From: Ailurus styani
Lineage: Eukaryota > Chordata > Mammalia > Carnivora > Ailuridae
DNA: 64,000 nt
Direction: 5' to 3'
Assembly: GCA_002007465.1 (NCBI GenBank)
Contig: LNAC01000037.1
Location: forward strand, 352,290-416,289
Part shown: in pieces, positions 33,171-44,807 of the stretch
Layout of the letters: every line of letters starts with the position of its first letter
How positions within the stretch are numbered: the stretch's first letter is position 1
Translations under genes and position numbers: made by a program
Notes under the pieces: model-generated
What the model was told of the DNA's origin: nothing
The model's database searches: none
The model's input: the letters and a program-made list of their open reading frames with translations, nothing else

Positions 33171-33281
33171 TAGGCACCTGGCTGGCTCAGTCATTAGAGT
33201 ATGTGACTCTTGATTTTAGGGTTGTGAGTTCAAGCCCCACATTGAGTATAAAGATTAATTAAAAATAATATCTTAAAAAAA
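33171..33281 (+). mobile_element. Short CAN-SINE variant (tRNA head joined to short tail), sense
   Basis: The head TAGGCACCTGGCTGGCTCAG runs through 'GACTCTTGATTTTAGGGTTG' and 'AGTTCAAGCCCCACATTGAG' directly to 'AAAGATTAATTAAAAATAA', without the GCTCCCTGCTCAGCGGGGAG block and pyrimidine tract. At about 110 bp it is a different, older subfamily. The target repeat is GAATCTACAACATCTT (33155-33170) and GAATTTGCAACATCTT (33282-33297), 14 of 16 matching. Confidence 0.92.
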
Positions 33282-33479
33282 GAATTTGCAACATCTTGTA
33301 GGAGAATGAAACCAAGTAAAATTGCTTTTAAATTTTTAAGGAATGTTTTGGTTTGTTCATGTTAGTTCTTTCCTCAAGACTATACAGCTCAGTGTTAAGA
33401 GAGATCCACTTGGCCTATGGTTTCTCCTTCAGGGGAAAATGAGTGAGGTGTCCTTCTGACATCCCCAGAATTTCAGGAT

Positions 33480-34300
33480 GCTTTTTGTGAGACCCACTTC
33501 TATCTTATCTCATTCAGAGGACTGAGGCAACTAGCATAAATAGAATGCCTGGGGGCAGCTAAGAAAAAGAAAAAGGGCAGTGTCTCGGGAGCCTGCATGG
33601 TTCTTTAGGATGAAGAGAATATGCACACTCCTGAGACTTCTTTTTCAAGAAGAAGGGAGAGAATTTGGACTGCATCTAGTCTTTTGGTATTCTCTAGGGA
33701 GAATTCTCTTCTCTAGGGAAAAGGAGCAAGCATCTCTCAGCAGCCTGCATGACTCTATGGCAATTAGAGAATATGCACAACCCTGAGATTTTTCTTTCAG
33801 GAAAAGGGAGAGAAGTAGAGATCCATCCAGCCTTCTGGAATTCCCATACACTCCTCTAGGGAAAAGAGGCAAGTGGCTTCAAGCAGCCAGCTCATCTCTG
33901 TGGCAATGGTAGTAGGTGAAGAATATTAAGACTTCTCTTTCAGGAGGGAGGTAGAGATCCATTTTCATCCAACATCATGGCATTACTGTGGACGCCCTTG
34001 GAGAAAAAGTAAAGGCTGATTTCAGCAGACTGGACATCTCTACAGTCCTAAGAGAAGATGCAAAATACTGAGAACTCTCCTTCAGAATTAAAGAAAATAA
34101 GTGGAGCTTGTACAAAACCTACTTAAGGACTCCTGTACTCCTATAAGAAAAAGAAAAGGGCCTAGGTCAGACTACATGGCTTGGAGAGACTGAGATAAGA
34201 TTGAAAACAGTGAAACTTCTTTACCAGGAGAGTATGAAAGAAGTGGGATATGCACATTTCTATAAAACTTTTGATAGACTCTCAGAATCTTTAGTCAGCA
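33480..34300 (+). repeat. ~140-bp imperfect tandem units of an old L1M 5'UTR
   Basis: Unit starts are visible as 'GCCTGCATGGTTCTTTAGGA' (33593), 'GCCTGCATGACTCTATGGCA' (33742), 'GCCAGCTCATCTCTGTGGCA' (33884), 'GACTGGACATCTCTACAGTC' (34031) and 'GACTACATGGCTTGGAGAGA' (34170). Each is followed by 'AGAATATGCACA(A/C)..CTGAGA', 'CTTTCAGGA..AGGGAGAGAA', 'CATCCAG' and 'TCTAGGGAAAA'. The spacing is 139-149 bp over five units. Unit-to-unit divergence rises towards the 3' side. Confidence 0.85.
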
Positions 34301-34318
34301 TGATTGGAAAAGGTTTTT

Positions 34319-34321
34319 GTT

Positions 34322-34360
<39 letters not shown>

Positions 34361-34526
34361 TTGAGAGAGAGAGAGAGAGAGAGAACATAAGCGGGGAGAA
34401 GGAGAGGGAGAAGCAGGCTCCCCACTGAGCAGGGAGTCCAATGTAAGGCTCAATCCCAGGACCTCATGATCATGACCTGAATGAAAGGCAGACACTTAAT
34501 GGACTGATCTCCCCAGGCACTCCAGT
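34319..34526 (-). mobile_element. CAN-SINE, antisense, with long (TTTA)n tail
   Basis: Reverse-complement SINE; the tail has expanded to about ten TTTA units (34320-34362), then a GA run (34363-34383). The target repeat is AAAGGTTTTT at 34309-34318 and 34527-34536. The head is degraded (GATCTCCCCAGGCACT). Confidence 0.92.
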
Positions 34527-34884
34527 AAAGGTTTTTCACTTCCAAAACCAGTATATAAAGGATAGGAAAGGTGGCTGCTTCTTCAAGTATGGGGACAAAA
34601 AGTAATCTACTTGAGAGAAAAAGAACTAAGGCAATATGACACTACCAAAGGTACAAAATAAATTTTTAACTGACCCTAAAAAAAAAAAAAAGAGAGAGAG
34701 ACCGATAAATTGCCTGACTAAGAACTCAAAATAATTGACTTAAAGAGGCTAAGTGAGATACAATAAAATGTATACAATGAAATGAAATTACGATAATGTT
34801 ACATAAACAAAATTAGGATCTCAAAAAAGAAATAGAGATCATTAAAAAATCTAGAAAATACTTGAATTAAGTAATTCAATAATT

Positions 34885-35089
34885 TTGGGCATCTGGATGT
34901 TTCAAGTGGTTAAGACTTCAGCTCAGGTCATTATCTCAGTGTCCTGGGATTGAGCCCCATATTGGACTCCCTACTTAGTGGGGAGCCTGATTCTCCCTCT
35001 CCTGCTCCCCCTGCTTGTGCTCTCTCTCTGTCAAGTAAATAAATAAATAAAATCTCTTAAACAAAAAACAACAAAAAAATCAATAATTG
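34885..35089 (+). mobile_element. CAN-SINE, sense
   Basis: The altered head GGGCATCTGGATGTTTCAAG lacks part of the region around the A-box. The body is CAGTGTCCTGGGATTGAGCC and the tail AAATAAATAAATAAAATCTC, then A/C-rich. The target repeat is TCAATAATT at 34876-34884 and 35090-35098. Confidence 0.92.
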
Positions 35090-35945
35090 AACTGAAATAT
35101 CCAACAGAGAATTTCAGCAGTAGATTTAATCAAGCAGAAGAAATAATCAGCTGATTTAGAGATGGGTCATATGAAATTAACTAGTCAGAGGAGCAAAAAG
35201 AAAAGAATGTAGAGGACTGAAGAAAGCCTAAAGATCTTCTGAACCGTGATCAAGGAAATCATTGTATGCATCAAGGGAATTCCAGGATGAGAAGAGTGAA
35301 TAGAAATGCAAGGAAGTTTATTTAAAGAAATAATGGCTGAAATTTCTCAGATCTAGGGATAGAAATGGACATCCTGATACCTGAAGTCCAAAAGCCTCAA
35401 ATAAGAAGAATCCAAATAAGTTTACTTTGAGAAACATTAAAATTAAATTGTCAGAGACAAAGAAAATTTTAACAGTAGCAAGAAAACAAATGATTCATCA
35501 TGTACAAGAAAACACCCATAAGGCTATTAGTGAATTTCTCAGCAGAAATATTGTAGGCCAACAACATACTGAAAGGGAAGAACAAAACAAAACAAAGCAA
35601 ATACTGCAAGCCAGACAAAGTTGTCCTTTAAAATTGAAGGAGAGATAAAGATTTTCCAAGAAAAAAAAAAGCTGAAGAATTCATTAACATTAGACAGGTT
35701 TTACAATAGAAGCTAAAAGGAGTTCATCAAGCTTAAATAAAAGAGTGCTGAATATTAACATGTAAATATAGAAAAGTATAAAATTTACTGGTGAAGGTAA
35801 ATATATAGTTGAAGTCAAAGCTCTAATATAAAAATGCTGATGAATAAATCACTTATAACACTATTATAGGTTAAGTCAAATAATAAAAATAACTACAGCA
35901 ACAGTATTTGTTTATGGATACATAATAAAAATATGTGAATCGTGA

Positions 35946-38240
35946 TATCAAATTTTTTATATGTATTTTTAACTTTTGGAGGAACCTCCATACTCTTCTA
36001 TATTTACTGCACCAGATTGAATTCCCACCAACAGTGCAAGCTCCTTTTTATCCACATTCTTGGCACACTTACTGTTTCTTGTGTTGTTGATTTTAACCAT
36101 TCTGACAGGTGTGAGGCCATATCGCATTGTAGGTTTGATTGTGTATTTCCCTGATGATCAGTTATGTTGAGCATATTGTCATGTATCTGTTTACCATCTG
36201 GATGTCTTATGGTTTTTGATGTAATCGTAAATGTGATCAATTCTTTTATTTCTCTATTTGATGCTTCATTATTGGTATAAAGAAATTCAACAGGTTTGCA
36301 TATGTTGATTTTATGCCCTGTGACTTAACTGATTTGTGTTTCAGTTCTAGCAATTTTCTGGTGTAGCCTTTTGGGTTTTCTATATATAGTAGCATGCAAC
36401 CTGGAAATAGTGGAAGTTTGACTTCTTCCTTGATGATTTGGATACCTTTCATTTCTTTAAGGTCTCAGTTTTTCCCCATTGAGGATGATATTATCTGTGG
36501 GTTTTTAATATATGGCCTTTTTGATGTTAAAGTATGTTCACTCTAACCCTATCATGTTGAAGGTTTTTATTATGAATGGATATTGTACTATGTCAAATGC
36601 TTTCTCTGCATCTATTGAGATGATCATATGTTTCTTATCCTTTCTTTTATTAATGTGGTGCATCATGTTTGCAAATATTGAACCACCCTTGCAACCCAAG
36701 AATAAATCCCATTTGATTGTGCTGAATGATTATTTTAATGTACTGTTGGATTTGACTTGCTAGTATAGTATTGAAAATTTTTGCATTCATTTTCATTAGG
36801 GATATTAGACTATGGTTCCTTTCTTTAGGGGAGTCTTTGTTTGGTTTTGGTATAAGGGTAATGTTGGACTCATAGAAAGAATCTGGACATTTTCCTTCCA
36901 TTTCTATTGTTTGGAATGGTTTGCAAAGAATAGGTATTAACTCTTCTTTAAATGTCTGGTAGAATGCATCCATAAAGCCATCTGGCCCTGGACTTTTGTT
37001 TGGGATTTTTTTTGATTACTGATTCAATAATAAATAAATCAAATTCTTTTACAATTGTTTGTATTTCTGTGGTGTTGGTTGGTTGTTATTTCCTTCAGTA
37101 TTTTCTGATTTTATTTATTTTGGTCTATTTTCTTTATTTTTGACAAGTCTGGCTATAGTATTATCAATTTTATTAATTAAAGAACCAGCTTCTGGTTTTA
37201 TTGATCTGTTCTCTCTTTATATATATATATATATTCTATATCATTTATGTATGCTAGAATCTTCATTATTTCCTTCCTTCTGCCTTTAGGCTATTTATTG
37301 CTCTTTTTCTAACTCTTCCAGGAGTGTGGTTAAGTTGTGTATTTGAGATTCTCCTTTCTTATTAAGGAAGGATTGTATTGCTGTTTGCTTCCCTCTTAGC
37401 ACCACTTTTGCTGCATCCCAAGTGTTTTGGACCATTTTGTTTTTATTTTCATTTGTTACAAAGTATATTTTAATTTCTTCTTTGATTTCCTGGTTGACAC
37501 ATTCATTGTTTACTAACATGTTGTTTAACCTCTATGGATGTGTGTTATTTCCAGATTTTTTCTTATTTTTGACTTCAAGATTCATAGTGTGGTCAGAAAA
37601 TATAAATGGAATGATCTCAACCTTTTTGTACTTGCTGAGATCTAACTTATGACCTACTATGTGATCTATTCTTGAGAATTTCCAATATGCACTTGTAAAG
37701 AATGTATATTCTGCTGTTTTAGATAAAATATTCTGAACAGGGGCACCTGGGTGGCTTAGCTGGTTGAGCGTCTGCCTTCGGCTCAAGTCATGATCTCAGG
37801 GTCCTGGGATCGGGCCCCACATCAGACTCCCAACTCAGCGGGGAGTCTACTTCTCCCTCTCCCTCTGACTGTGGCTCTACCTGCCTGTGCTCTCTTTGTC
37901 TGTCAAATAAATAAAATATCTAAAAAATATTCTGAAAAAAAATTCTGAATATATCTATTAAGTCCATCTGGTTCAGTTTGACATTCAAAACCGCTGCTTC
38001 CTTTTTGATTTTTCTGTTTAAATTGTCTGTCCAGCGATGTAAATGGGGTGTTAAAGTCGTTTATTATTATTGTATTATTATCAATAAGTTCCTTTATATT
38101 TAGTTTTAATTATTTTATATATATGGGTGCTCCCATTTTGGGAACAAAAATATTTACATATTTGATTGTCCCCTTTACATGTTTGATTGTGCCCTTTATT
38201 ATGATATAATGCGCTTCTTCATTTCTTGTTAAAGTCTTTC
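35946..38240 (-). mobile_element. L1 ORF2, antisense, internally deleted, SINE inside
   Basis: Reverse-complement ORF2 begins at 'GGAGGAACCTCCATACTC' and 'CCCACCAACAGTGCAAGC' (C-terminal end). It jumps near 36220 to the RT region ('GATGCTTCATTATTGGTATA', 'TTTTCCCCATTGAGGATGAT', 'CATCTGGCCCTGGACTTTTG') and reaches the endonuclease region ('CTTATGACCTACTATGTGATC', 'AAATGGGGTGTTAAAGTCG') by 38.05 kb. A 107-codon antisense frame (36650-36973) retains RT N-terminal sequence. It inserted into, or is rearranged with, the sense L1M on either side. Confidence 0.82.
37738..37923 (+). mobile_element. CAN-SINE, sense, perfect 13-bp target duplication
   Basis: The head GGGGCACCTGGGTGGCTTAG is followed by 'GAGCGTCTGCCTTCGGCTCA' and the tail CAAATAAATAAAATATCTAA. 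The target repeat AAAATATTCTGAA occurs at 37725-37737 and 37924-37936. The interrupted antisense ORF2 rejoins across it. Confidence 0.95.
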
Positions 38241-39262
38241 TTAATTTCAAAATGTATCACAAACCTACAATAGTCAAAACAGTATGGTACTGGCCTAAAA
38301 ATAGATATATAGACCAAAGAAACAAAATGTAGATCCTAGAATAAACCTGTGGTCAACTGATTATCAGGAAGGGTGTCAAGAATGCACACTTGGGAAAGGA
38401 TAGTCTCTTCAACAAATGGTACAGTGCATACTTGATATCTACACCTAGAGAATAAAATTGGACCTTTATCTCACACCATACATTAAAATTAACTGAACTT
38501 TAATTAATGATTTAAGTGGAATATTTGACACTAAAAATCCCATTAGAAAACAAATGGGGGATGCTTCTTGATATCAGTCTTGGCAAACTTCTTGGATATA
38601 ACACCAAAAGCACAATCAACAAAAGTAAAAATAGATCTGTGGGATTGTATTAAATTAAAAGACTTCTGCATAACAAAGGAAAGAATCAACAGGCAACATA
38701 TAAAATGGAAAAAATAATTGTAATCCATGTATCTGATAAAAGGCATTTTAAAAATTATAGAGAAATCCTACAGCTCAATAGCAAATAACACAAATAAGCT
38801 GATTAAAAATAAGCAAAGGAATTGAACATACATTACTCTAAAGAAAATATACGAAAGGATAACAGATTTATGGAAAGATGTTCAATCTTCCTAATGATCA
38901 GGGAAATGCAAATCAAAAACTGTAAACAGAATCTTGAACAGATGTCCAATGTACATTGTAGCACTATCCACATTAGACAAGATATGGAAATATTTTCTAC
39001 TACTGTAAGATTCAAAATCAAATCACGATATCTGTCAAGAGATGAATAGATCAAATGTAGTATATACACAAAATGGAATATTTTGCTGCCTAGCAAAATG
39101 CATACCTTCTCTTATATAAGGCATCTAAATAGTCACATATGTAGAACTAGACAATAGAATTGTGATTATCAGGGGGTGGGGGAAGGCTCTATGAGGCTTA
39201 GTGGCTCAATAAGCAAGTAGTTGTAGTCATACAAGATGAGAAAATTCCAGACATCTAAGCAT
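38241..39262 (+). mobile_element. Old L1M ORF2 3' portion, sense
   Basis: It starts at 'ATCACAAACCTACAATAGTC' and 'AACAGTATGGTACTGGCC' and runs through 'TAGTCTCTTCAACAAATGG', 'AGACTTCTGCATAACAAAGG', 'AATGTACATTGTAGCACTATC' and 'CAGGGGGTGGGGGAAGGC' towards a 3'UTR. There are many indels. It is plausibly the continuation of the L1M at 33.4-35.9 kb with an internal deletion. Confidence 0.75.
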
Positions 39263-39278
39263 CTGTGGATCTGATTTT

Positions 39279-39491
39279 TTTATATTCTTTTTTTTTAAAG
39301 ATTTTATTTATTTATTTGACAGAGAGAGAGAGAGATTACAAGTAGGCAGAGAGGCTGGCAGAGAGACAAGGAGAGGAGGAAGCAGGCTCCCTGCTGAGCA
39401 GAGAGCCTGATGCGGTCCTCGATCCCAGGACCCTGGAATCCTGACCTGAGCCGAAAGCAGAGGCTTTAACCCACTGAGCCACCCAGGCGCC
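39279..39491 (-). mobile_element. Young CAN-SINE, antisense, perfect 16-bp target duplication
   Basis: Reverse-complement SINE with regular body (AAGTAGGCAGAGAGGCTGGC, ACCCACTGAGCCACCCAGGC). The target duplication CTGTGGATCTGATTTT at 39263-39278 and 39492-39507 is perfect. Confidence 0.96.
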
Positions 39492-39847
39492 CTGTGGATC
39501 TGATTTTAAATCCTATAATATCATTGAACTCATTCATTAGTTATAGCTAATAGTTATACTTTTTATGGAATATATTGGAGTTTCTACATAAAAGGTCATC
39601 TTCAGACAGATTATTTTACTTCTTCCTTTACAATTTGGATGTCTTTTATTTTAGAATCTTGCCAAATTGCTCTGGCTCACAGCAATATTATGTTGAATAG
39701 AAGTCATGAGAGTAGGTATCCTTGCCTTTTTCTAAATATTAAAGGAAAACCTTTTAGTTTTTCACCACTGATCACTTTTTGTGACTTTTTTATCTGTGGC
39801 AATTTTAGTGATTAGGTCAGTTCATCCTCCACCTAAATTACTGAAAA

Positions 39848-40023
39848 TTTTTTTAAGGTTTGTTAAATTTATTTGAGACAGAGAGAGAGCACACAGGGAG
39901 TGGGAGTGGGAAGAGCAGACCCCCACTGAACAGGGAGTACCATGTGGGGCTCAATCTCAGGACCCTGGGATCATGACCTGAGCCAAATGCTATGCTTAAC
40001 CAACGGAGCCATCCAGGAATCCC
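39848..40023 (-). mobile_element. CAN-SINE, antisense, older variant
   Basis: Reverse-complement body: CAGAGAGAGAGCACACAGGG, GACCCTGGGATCATGACCTG and a degraded head CGGAGCCATCCAGGAATCCC. The flanking L1 text resumes after it. The A/T-rich flanks prevented clear target-site reading. Confidence 0.9.
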
Positions 40024-40312
40024 AAAAGTTTGTTTGTTCATTTGTTTTTTAGATCATGAAGGTGTGTTGAATTTTGTCAAATGATTTTTGTACATCTATT
40101 GAATTAATCATGATTTTTTTCTTCGTCATTCCATTAGTGTGGCATATCACATAGATCAATTTACCTATGTTGAATCCTCCTTGCTTCCTAAAGATTGGTC
40201 ACATTTGTTTATGATATATAACCTTTTAAGGTGGCCCTAAATTCTGTTTGCTAATATTTTATTTGAGGATTTTACACTCAGTTCATCAAGGATATTGCCC
40301 TATAATATTCAT

Positions 40313-40331
40313 TGTGTGTGTGTGTGTGTTT
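40313..40331. repeat. (TG)n microsatellite
   Basis: A short TG run inside the old antisense L1M. Confidence 0.9.
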
Positions 40332-40454
40332 GTGTTTTAATTTTTATTTATTTATTTATTTTTGATCTGGTTTAGGTATCAAGATTATGCTGGCCTTGTA
40401 TAATGAGTGTGGAAGTTTTTCCTTCCTTTATCTTTTGGAGTTTATTCTTTTTTT

Positions 40455-40637
40455 AAGATTTTATTTATTTATTTGACAGAGAGAGATAACAAGTAGGCAG
40501 AGAGGCAGACAGAGAGAGAGGAGGAAGCAGGCTCTCTGCCGAGCAGAGAGCCCGATGCGGGCCTCGATCCCAGGACCCTGAGATCATGACCTGAGCCGAA
40601 GGCAGAGGCTTTAACCCACTGAGCCACACAGGTGCCC
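40455..40637 (-). mobile_element. Young CAN-SINE, antisense, 17-bp target duplication
   Basis: Reverse-complement SINE close to the youngest form (GATAACAAGTAGGCAGAGAG, CGATGCGGGCCTCGATCCCA). The target repeat GAGTTTATTCTTTTTTT lies at 40438-40454 and 40638-40654. Confidence 0.96.
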
Positions 40638-42348
40638 GAGTTTATTCTTTTTTTAAAGGTAGAGAAGAATTCACCTATAAAACCATCTGGCCTTGGTCTT
40701 TTCCTTTTGGGGAGTTATTAATGATTCAATATCCCCATTTGTTATTGGTGTATTATGGATTTCTATTTCCTTTAGTCTCAGGAGATTTTATAGTTTTAAG
40801 AATTTATCTCTTCATTGAAATTGTCCAAATTTTTGGTGTATAATTGTTTATAGTAGTTTAATATATATATAATTTTATATATAATTTCTGTGGCATAATC
40901 TTATTCTCTTTTGTTTCTAATTTTATTTATTAAGACTTTTCTTATTCATTGTTGGTCTAAGAATTTGTCATTTTGTTTTTCTTTTTTTCAGAAAGCATGA
41001 ATATACACTTAATTTTTTTCTTATTTTCTATTCTCTATTTGATCTACACATGTCCTATCATGATATTACTTCCTTTTCCCACAAACTTTAGGTTCAGTTT
41101 GATTCTCTTTTTCTAGTCCTTCGAGGTGTAATGTTAAATTGTTTATTTCGGATTTTTCTTATGTGTTAAATATGTGTTGATAAAAATCTTTTTAGTTTTC
41201 TTTCTGTAATATTCTGTTTTAATAAGCTCTGTTTTTATTTCCACTTTCTCAAGATAATTTCTAATTTTGTTTTTAATTTATTCTTTGACCAAATGGTTGT
41301 TTAAGAGACTCTTCAATCTCTATATATTTATGAGTTTTCCAATTTCTTTTGTTATTGATTTCTAGTTTTATTTCATTATGTTTGGAAAAGATACTTTAGA
41401 TGATTGTTGACTAATTTGTCAATACTTGTTTTGTGAGCTAGCATATAATCTACCTTAGAGAATGACCCATGCTATTTTAAAAAGAAAGAGCAGTCTGATG
41501 CTGTCTGGTGGAATGTTCTGTATGTTTCTTAGGTCCATTAGGTTTATAGCATTTTTCAAGACTGCCATTTCCTTATATATTTTCTATCTGGATGATGTAT
41601 CCATTATTAAATATGTAATATTGAAGTCTACCACTATTTTGGCTTGGTATCTCTTTATCTCTTCATATATATCAATCCTGCTACTCCATATATTCAGGAA
41701 CTTTGATGTTGGATCATATCAAATTATAATCACTGTATCTTCCTCTATAATTGGTTCTTTTATAATTATATAACAACGTTCTTAGACTTTCATGAGAATT
41801 TTTGACTTAGAATATACTTTACCTGATAGAAGTATAGGCACTCCTGCTTTCTTTTGTTTGTCTTTTGCATAGAATACCTTTATCCATTCTTTCACATACA
41901 GGTTATGTGTGTTCTTAAACCTAGTGTGAGTCTCTTGTATACAGCATATATTTGGGTCTTCTTTTTTTAAGTTTTAATTGAAATTCTAGTTTGTTAGCAT
42001 ACAGTGTAGCATTCATTTCAGGTGTACAATATAGTGATTCAACACTTCCATAAAACACCTGGTTCTCATCACAAGTGAATTCCTTAATCTCTATCACCAA
42101 TTTAACCCATCTTCCACCCACCTACCCTCTGGTAACAATCAGTTTGCCCTCTCTAGATAAAAAAAAATCTCTTATTGTTTTCCTCCTGACTTTCTCCCCC
42201 CTGTGCTCTTTGAATTGTTTCTTAAATTTCACATATAAATGAAATCATATGGTATTTCTCTTTCTCTGACTCAGTCATTGTGCTTAGCACAGTAATCTCT
42301 AGCTCCATTCAAGTCATTGCAAATGGGAAGATTTAATTGTATTTTTAT

Positions 42349-42380
42349 TTTTAATTATTTTTTAAATATTTTATTTATTT

Positions 42381-42430
<50 letters not shown>

Positions 42431-42567
42431 ACACAAGCAGGAGGAGTGGGGGAGAGAGAATCAGGCTTCCCATTGAGCTGGGAGCCCAATGCGGGGCTTG
42501 ATCCCAGGACCCTGGGATCATGACCTGAGCTGAAGGGAAACGCTTAACTGAGCCACCCAGGTGCTCC
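42349..42567 (-). mobile_element. CAN-SINE, antisense, with (GA)22-like expansion, nested third level
   Basis: Reverse-complement SINE; perfect target repeat TAATTGTATTTTTAT at 42334-42348 and 42568-42582. The GA tract (42384-42427) is the longest dinucleotide run in the window. It lies inside a nested L1 inside an older L1M. Confidence 0.96.
42384..42427. repeat. (GA)n microsatellite in SINE
   Basis: About 22 uninterrupted GA units, derived from the SINE's pyrimidine tract on the other strand. Likely polymorphic. Confidence 0.95.
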
Positions 42568-43587
42568 TAATTGTATTTTTATGGCCGAGAAATATTCCTT
42601 TGTGTGTGTGTATGTGTGTGTGTGTATTTGACATTTGGGCTCTTTGTATAATTTGGCTAGTATAGATAATGCTGCTATAAACATCAGGGTGCATGTATCC
42701 CTTCAAATCAGTTTTTTTTTTGTATCCTTTGTGTAAATACCTAGTAGTACAATTGCTAGATCATAGGTTAGTTCTATCATTAACTTTTTGAGGGCACTCC
42801 ATACTGTTTTCCAGAGTGCCTGCACTGGTTTGTATTCCTACAAGCAGTGTAAGAGGGTTCCCCTTTCTCCACATCCTCACCAACACCTGTTTTTTGTGTT
42901 GTTGATTTTAGCCACTGACAGTGTGAGGTGCTATCTCAGGTAGTTTTGATTTGTATTTACCTGATAATGAGTGATGTTGAGCATCTTTTCATATGTCTGT
43001 TGGCCATCTGTATGTCTTCCTTGGAAAAATGTCTATTCATGTCTTTTTCCCATTTTGTAATTGAATCATCCATTGGATCTCGTTAAAATCCAATTCCGTC
43101 ACTTTGTTTTCTACTGATAAATTTAATCCATTTACATTTAATGTCATTATTCATAAATAAGAAGTTGATATTGTCATTGTACTCATTTATTTCTTGCTCT
43201 TTTGCATTCTTTGTGATTTGATTTTTTTTTAGTAATAGATTTTATGTTTTATTTTATCTACTATACATTTTTTTCCTCACTGTTACCAGGAGGCTTGCAA
43301 TGAAACTGTGAACCTTTTATACTCTATTTTATGATGAAAAATGTTTATATTTAATTAAATATGGAATATATACACTTTTAATCTCCCCACACACTTTCCG
43401 TTATCAATATAAATGTTTGCTTCTTTTTGTATTCATCATGAAATATTTGTCACTATAGTTAGTCTTAATATTTTGTCATTTAACACTTATCCTCAGGTTA
43501 AAAGTGTTTTACATACCACTATTCCAAAATTAGAATGTTCTGTGTTTATTCATATGTTTACCTTTACCAGAGAGATTTGTACTTTCT

Positions 43588-43779
43588 TTTTTTAAGATTT
43601 TATTTATTTATTTGACACAGAGAGAGAGATTACAAGCAGGCAGAGAGGCAGGCAGAGAGAGGAGGAAGCAGACTCCCTGCTGAGCAAGGAGCCCAATGCG
43701 GTGCTAATTCACAGGACCTTGAGATCATGACCTGAGCCAAAGGCAAAGGCTTTAACCCACAGAGCCACCCAGGCACCCC
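43588..43779 (-). mobile_element. CAN-SINE, antisense
   Basis: Reverse-complement SINE; target repeat TGTACTTTC at 43578-43586 and 43780-43788. The body is close to the young form with scattered changes (GCGGTGCTAATTCACAGG). Confidence 0.94.
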
Positions 43780-44617
43780 TGTACTTTCATATGCCTTTTT
43801 GTTTCTGTTTATTGTCTATTCATTTCAACTTGATAAAATGGGTTTAGCACTTCTTATAAGACAGGTCTAGTAGTGACACAGTCCTTTCAATTTTGCTTTT
43901 CTTTGAAAGTCTTTATCACTTCATTTTTTAGGGGCAACTTTGATGGATATGATATTCTTGGTTGGCAGGGTCATTTCTAGTAGTTTAAATATAACATCCT
44001 ACACCCTTCTGATCTGCATGGATTTTTCTGAGGAATCTGTTGGTCTCATGGAAGTTCCCTTGTATGGGACAAATCATTTTTCTGTTGTTTTCAAAATTCT
44101 CTTTAGGTTTCTTTTTTTACAATTTAATTATAATTTGTTGTGTAGACCTGTTTAGTTTCAACCTATTCAGGCATTTTTGAGCTTCATGAATTGGGATGTC
44201 CATTTCCCTGCCAAAATGTTTATGCATTATTTCTTTAAATAAGCTTTCTGCCCTTTGTCACTCTCCTCTCCTTCTGGGATGCTCATCACACATGTATTAC
44301 TTCCTTTGATGGGGTACCGTAAGTCCTAGAGGCTTTCTTAACTTGTTTTCATTTTTTTAAAATTTTTGCTCCTCAATTTCAAATGACTTCTTTGAATCAA
44401 TAATCCTTTCTTCTGCTTAATCAAGTCTGCTGTTGAAGCTCTTCTTTGAATTTTTCAATTCAGTCATTCTTCAACTCTAGGATTTCGATTTGGTTCTCTT
44501 CTGTTGTTTCTATTTCTTTGTTGATCCTCTACATTTGTTTATCTATTTTTTTAACTGATTTTGTTTAGTTCTCTCATTCTTTTGTATCTTACTGAGTTTC
44601 TTTAAGATTATTAGTTT

Positions 44618-44807
44618 TTTGGGGTGCCTGGGTGGCTCATTCAATTAAGTGTCTGTCTTTGGCTCAGGTCATGACTTTAGGGTCCTGGGATTGAACCCCA
44701 CATTGGGCTCCCTGCTCAGCTGGGAGCCTGCTTCTTCCTCTCCCTCTGCCCCTCCCACTAATTCTCTCTCTATTCCTCTCTAATAAATAAATAAAATATT
44801 TTTAAAA
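44618..44807 (+). mobile_element. CAN-SINE, sense
   Basis: The head TTTGGGGTGCCTGGGTGGCT is followed by 'ATTAAGTGTCTGTCTTTGGC' and the tail AATAAATAAATAAAATATTT. The target repeat is AGATTATTAGTTT (44605-44617) and AGATTATTAATTT (44808-44820), one mismatch. Confidence 0.94.

Larger units (their letters stand above)
33380..35945 (+). mobile_element. Old L1M 5' half, sense: 5'UTR with tandem units, then ORF1-like region
   Basis: The 5'UTR (to about 34.55 kb) contains imperfect tandem units. It is followed by the pre-ORF1/ORF1 text of L1M: 'GGGGACAAAAAGTAATCTAC', 'TAATCAAGCAGAAGAAATAA', 'TCAGAGGAGCAAAAAGAAAAG', 'GGAAATGGACATCCTGATACC'-like. The inter-ORF tail follows ('CAGTATTTGTTTATGGATAC', 'AATATGTGAATCGTGATATC'). 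The frame is lost. Two SINEs lie within. It is cut at 35945 by an antisense L1, and the sense ORF2 end at 38.24 kb may be its continuation. Confidence 0.7.
41964..43071 (-). mobile_element. 5'-truncated L1 3' end, antisense, nested in old L1M
   Basis: It begins with the poly(T)/3' end ('AAGTTTTAATTGAAATTC'), then the reverse-complement 3'UTR ('CAAATGGGAAGATTTAATTG' region) and ORF2 C-terminal text ('TGAGTGATGTTGAGCATC', 'TGTCTTCCTTGGAAAAATG'). It ends at 'TTGTAATTGAATCATC', after which the host L1M resumes. The target repeat is TTTGGGTCTTCTT (41951-41963) and ATTGGATCTCGTT (43072-43084), 10 of 13 matching. It carries its own SINE. Confidence 0.85.

Noticed and set aside
33480..34300. CRISPR-like array
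   Set aside because: Units are about 140 bp and diverged along their whole length with no constant repeat and unique spacers, and the window is mammalian.
33380..34560. Endogenous retroviral LTR
   Set aside because: No TG...CA ends, primer-binding site or gag/pol text was seen; it leads into L1M ORF1-like sequence instead.
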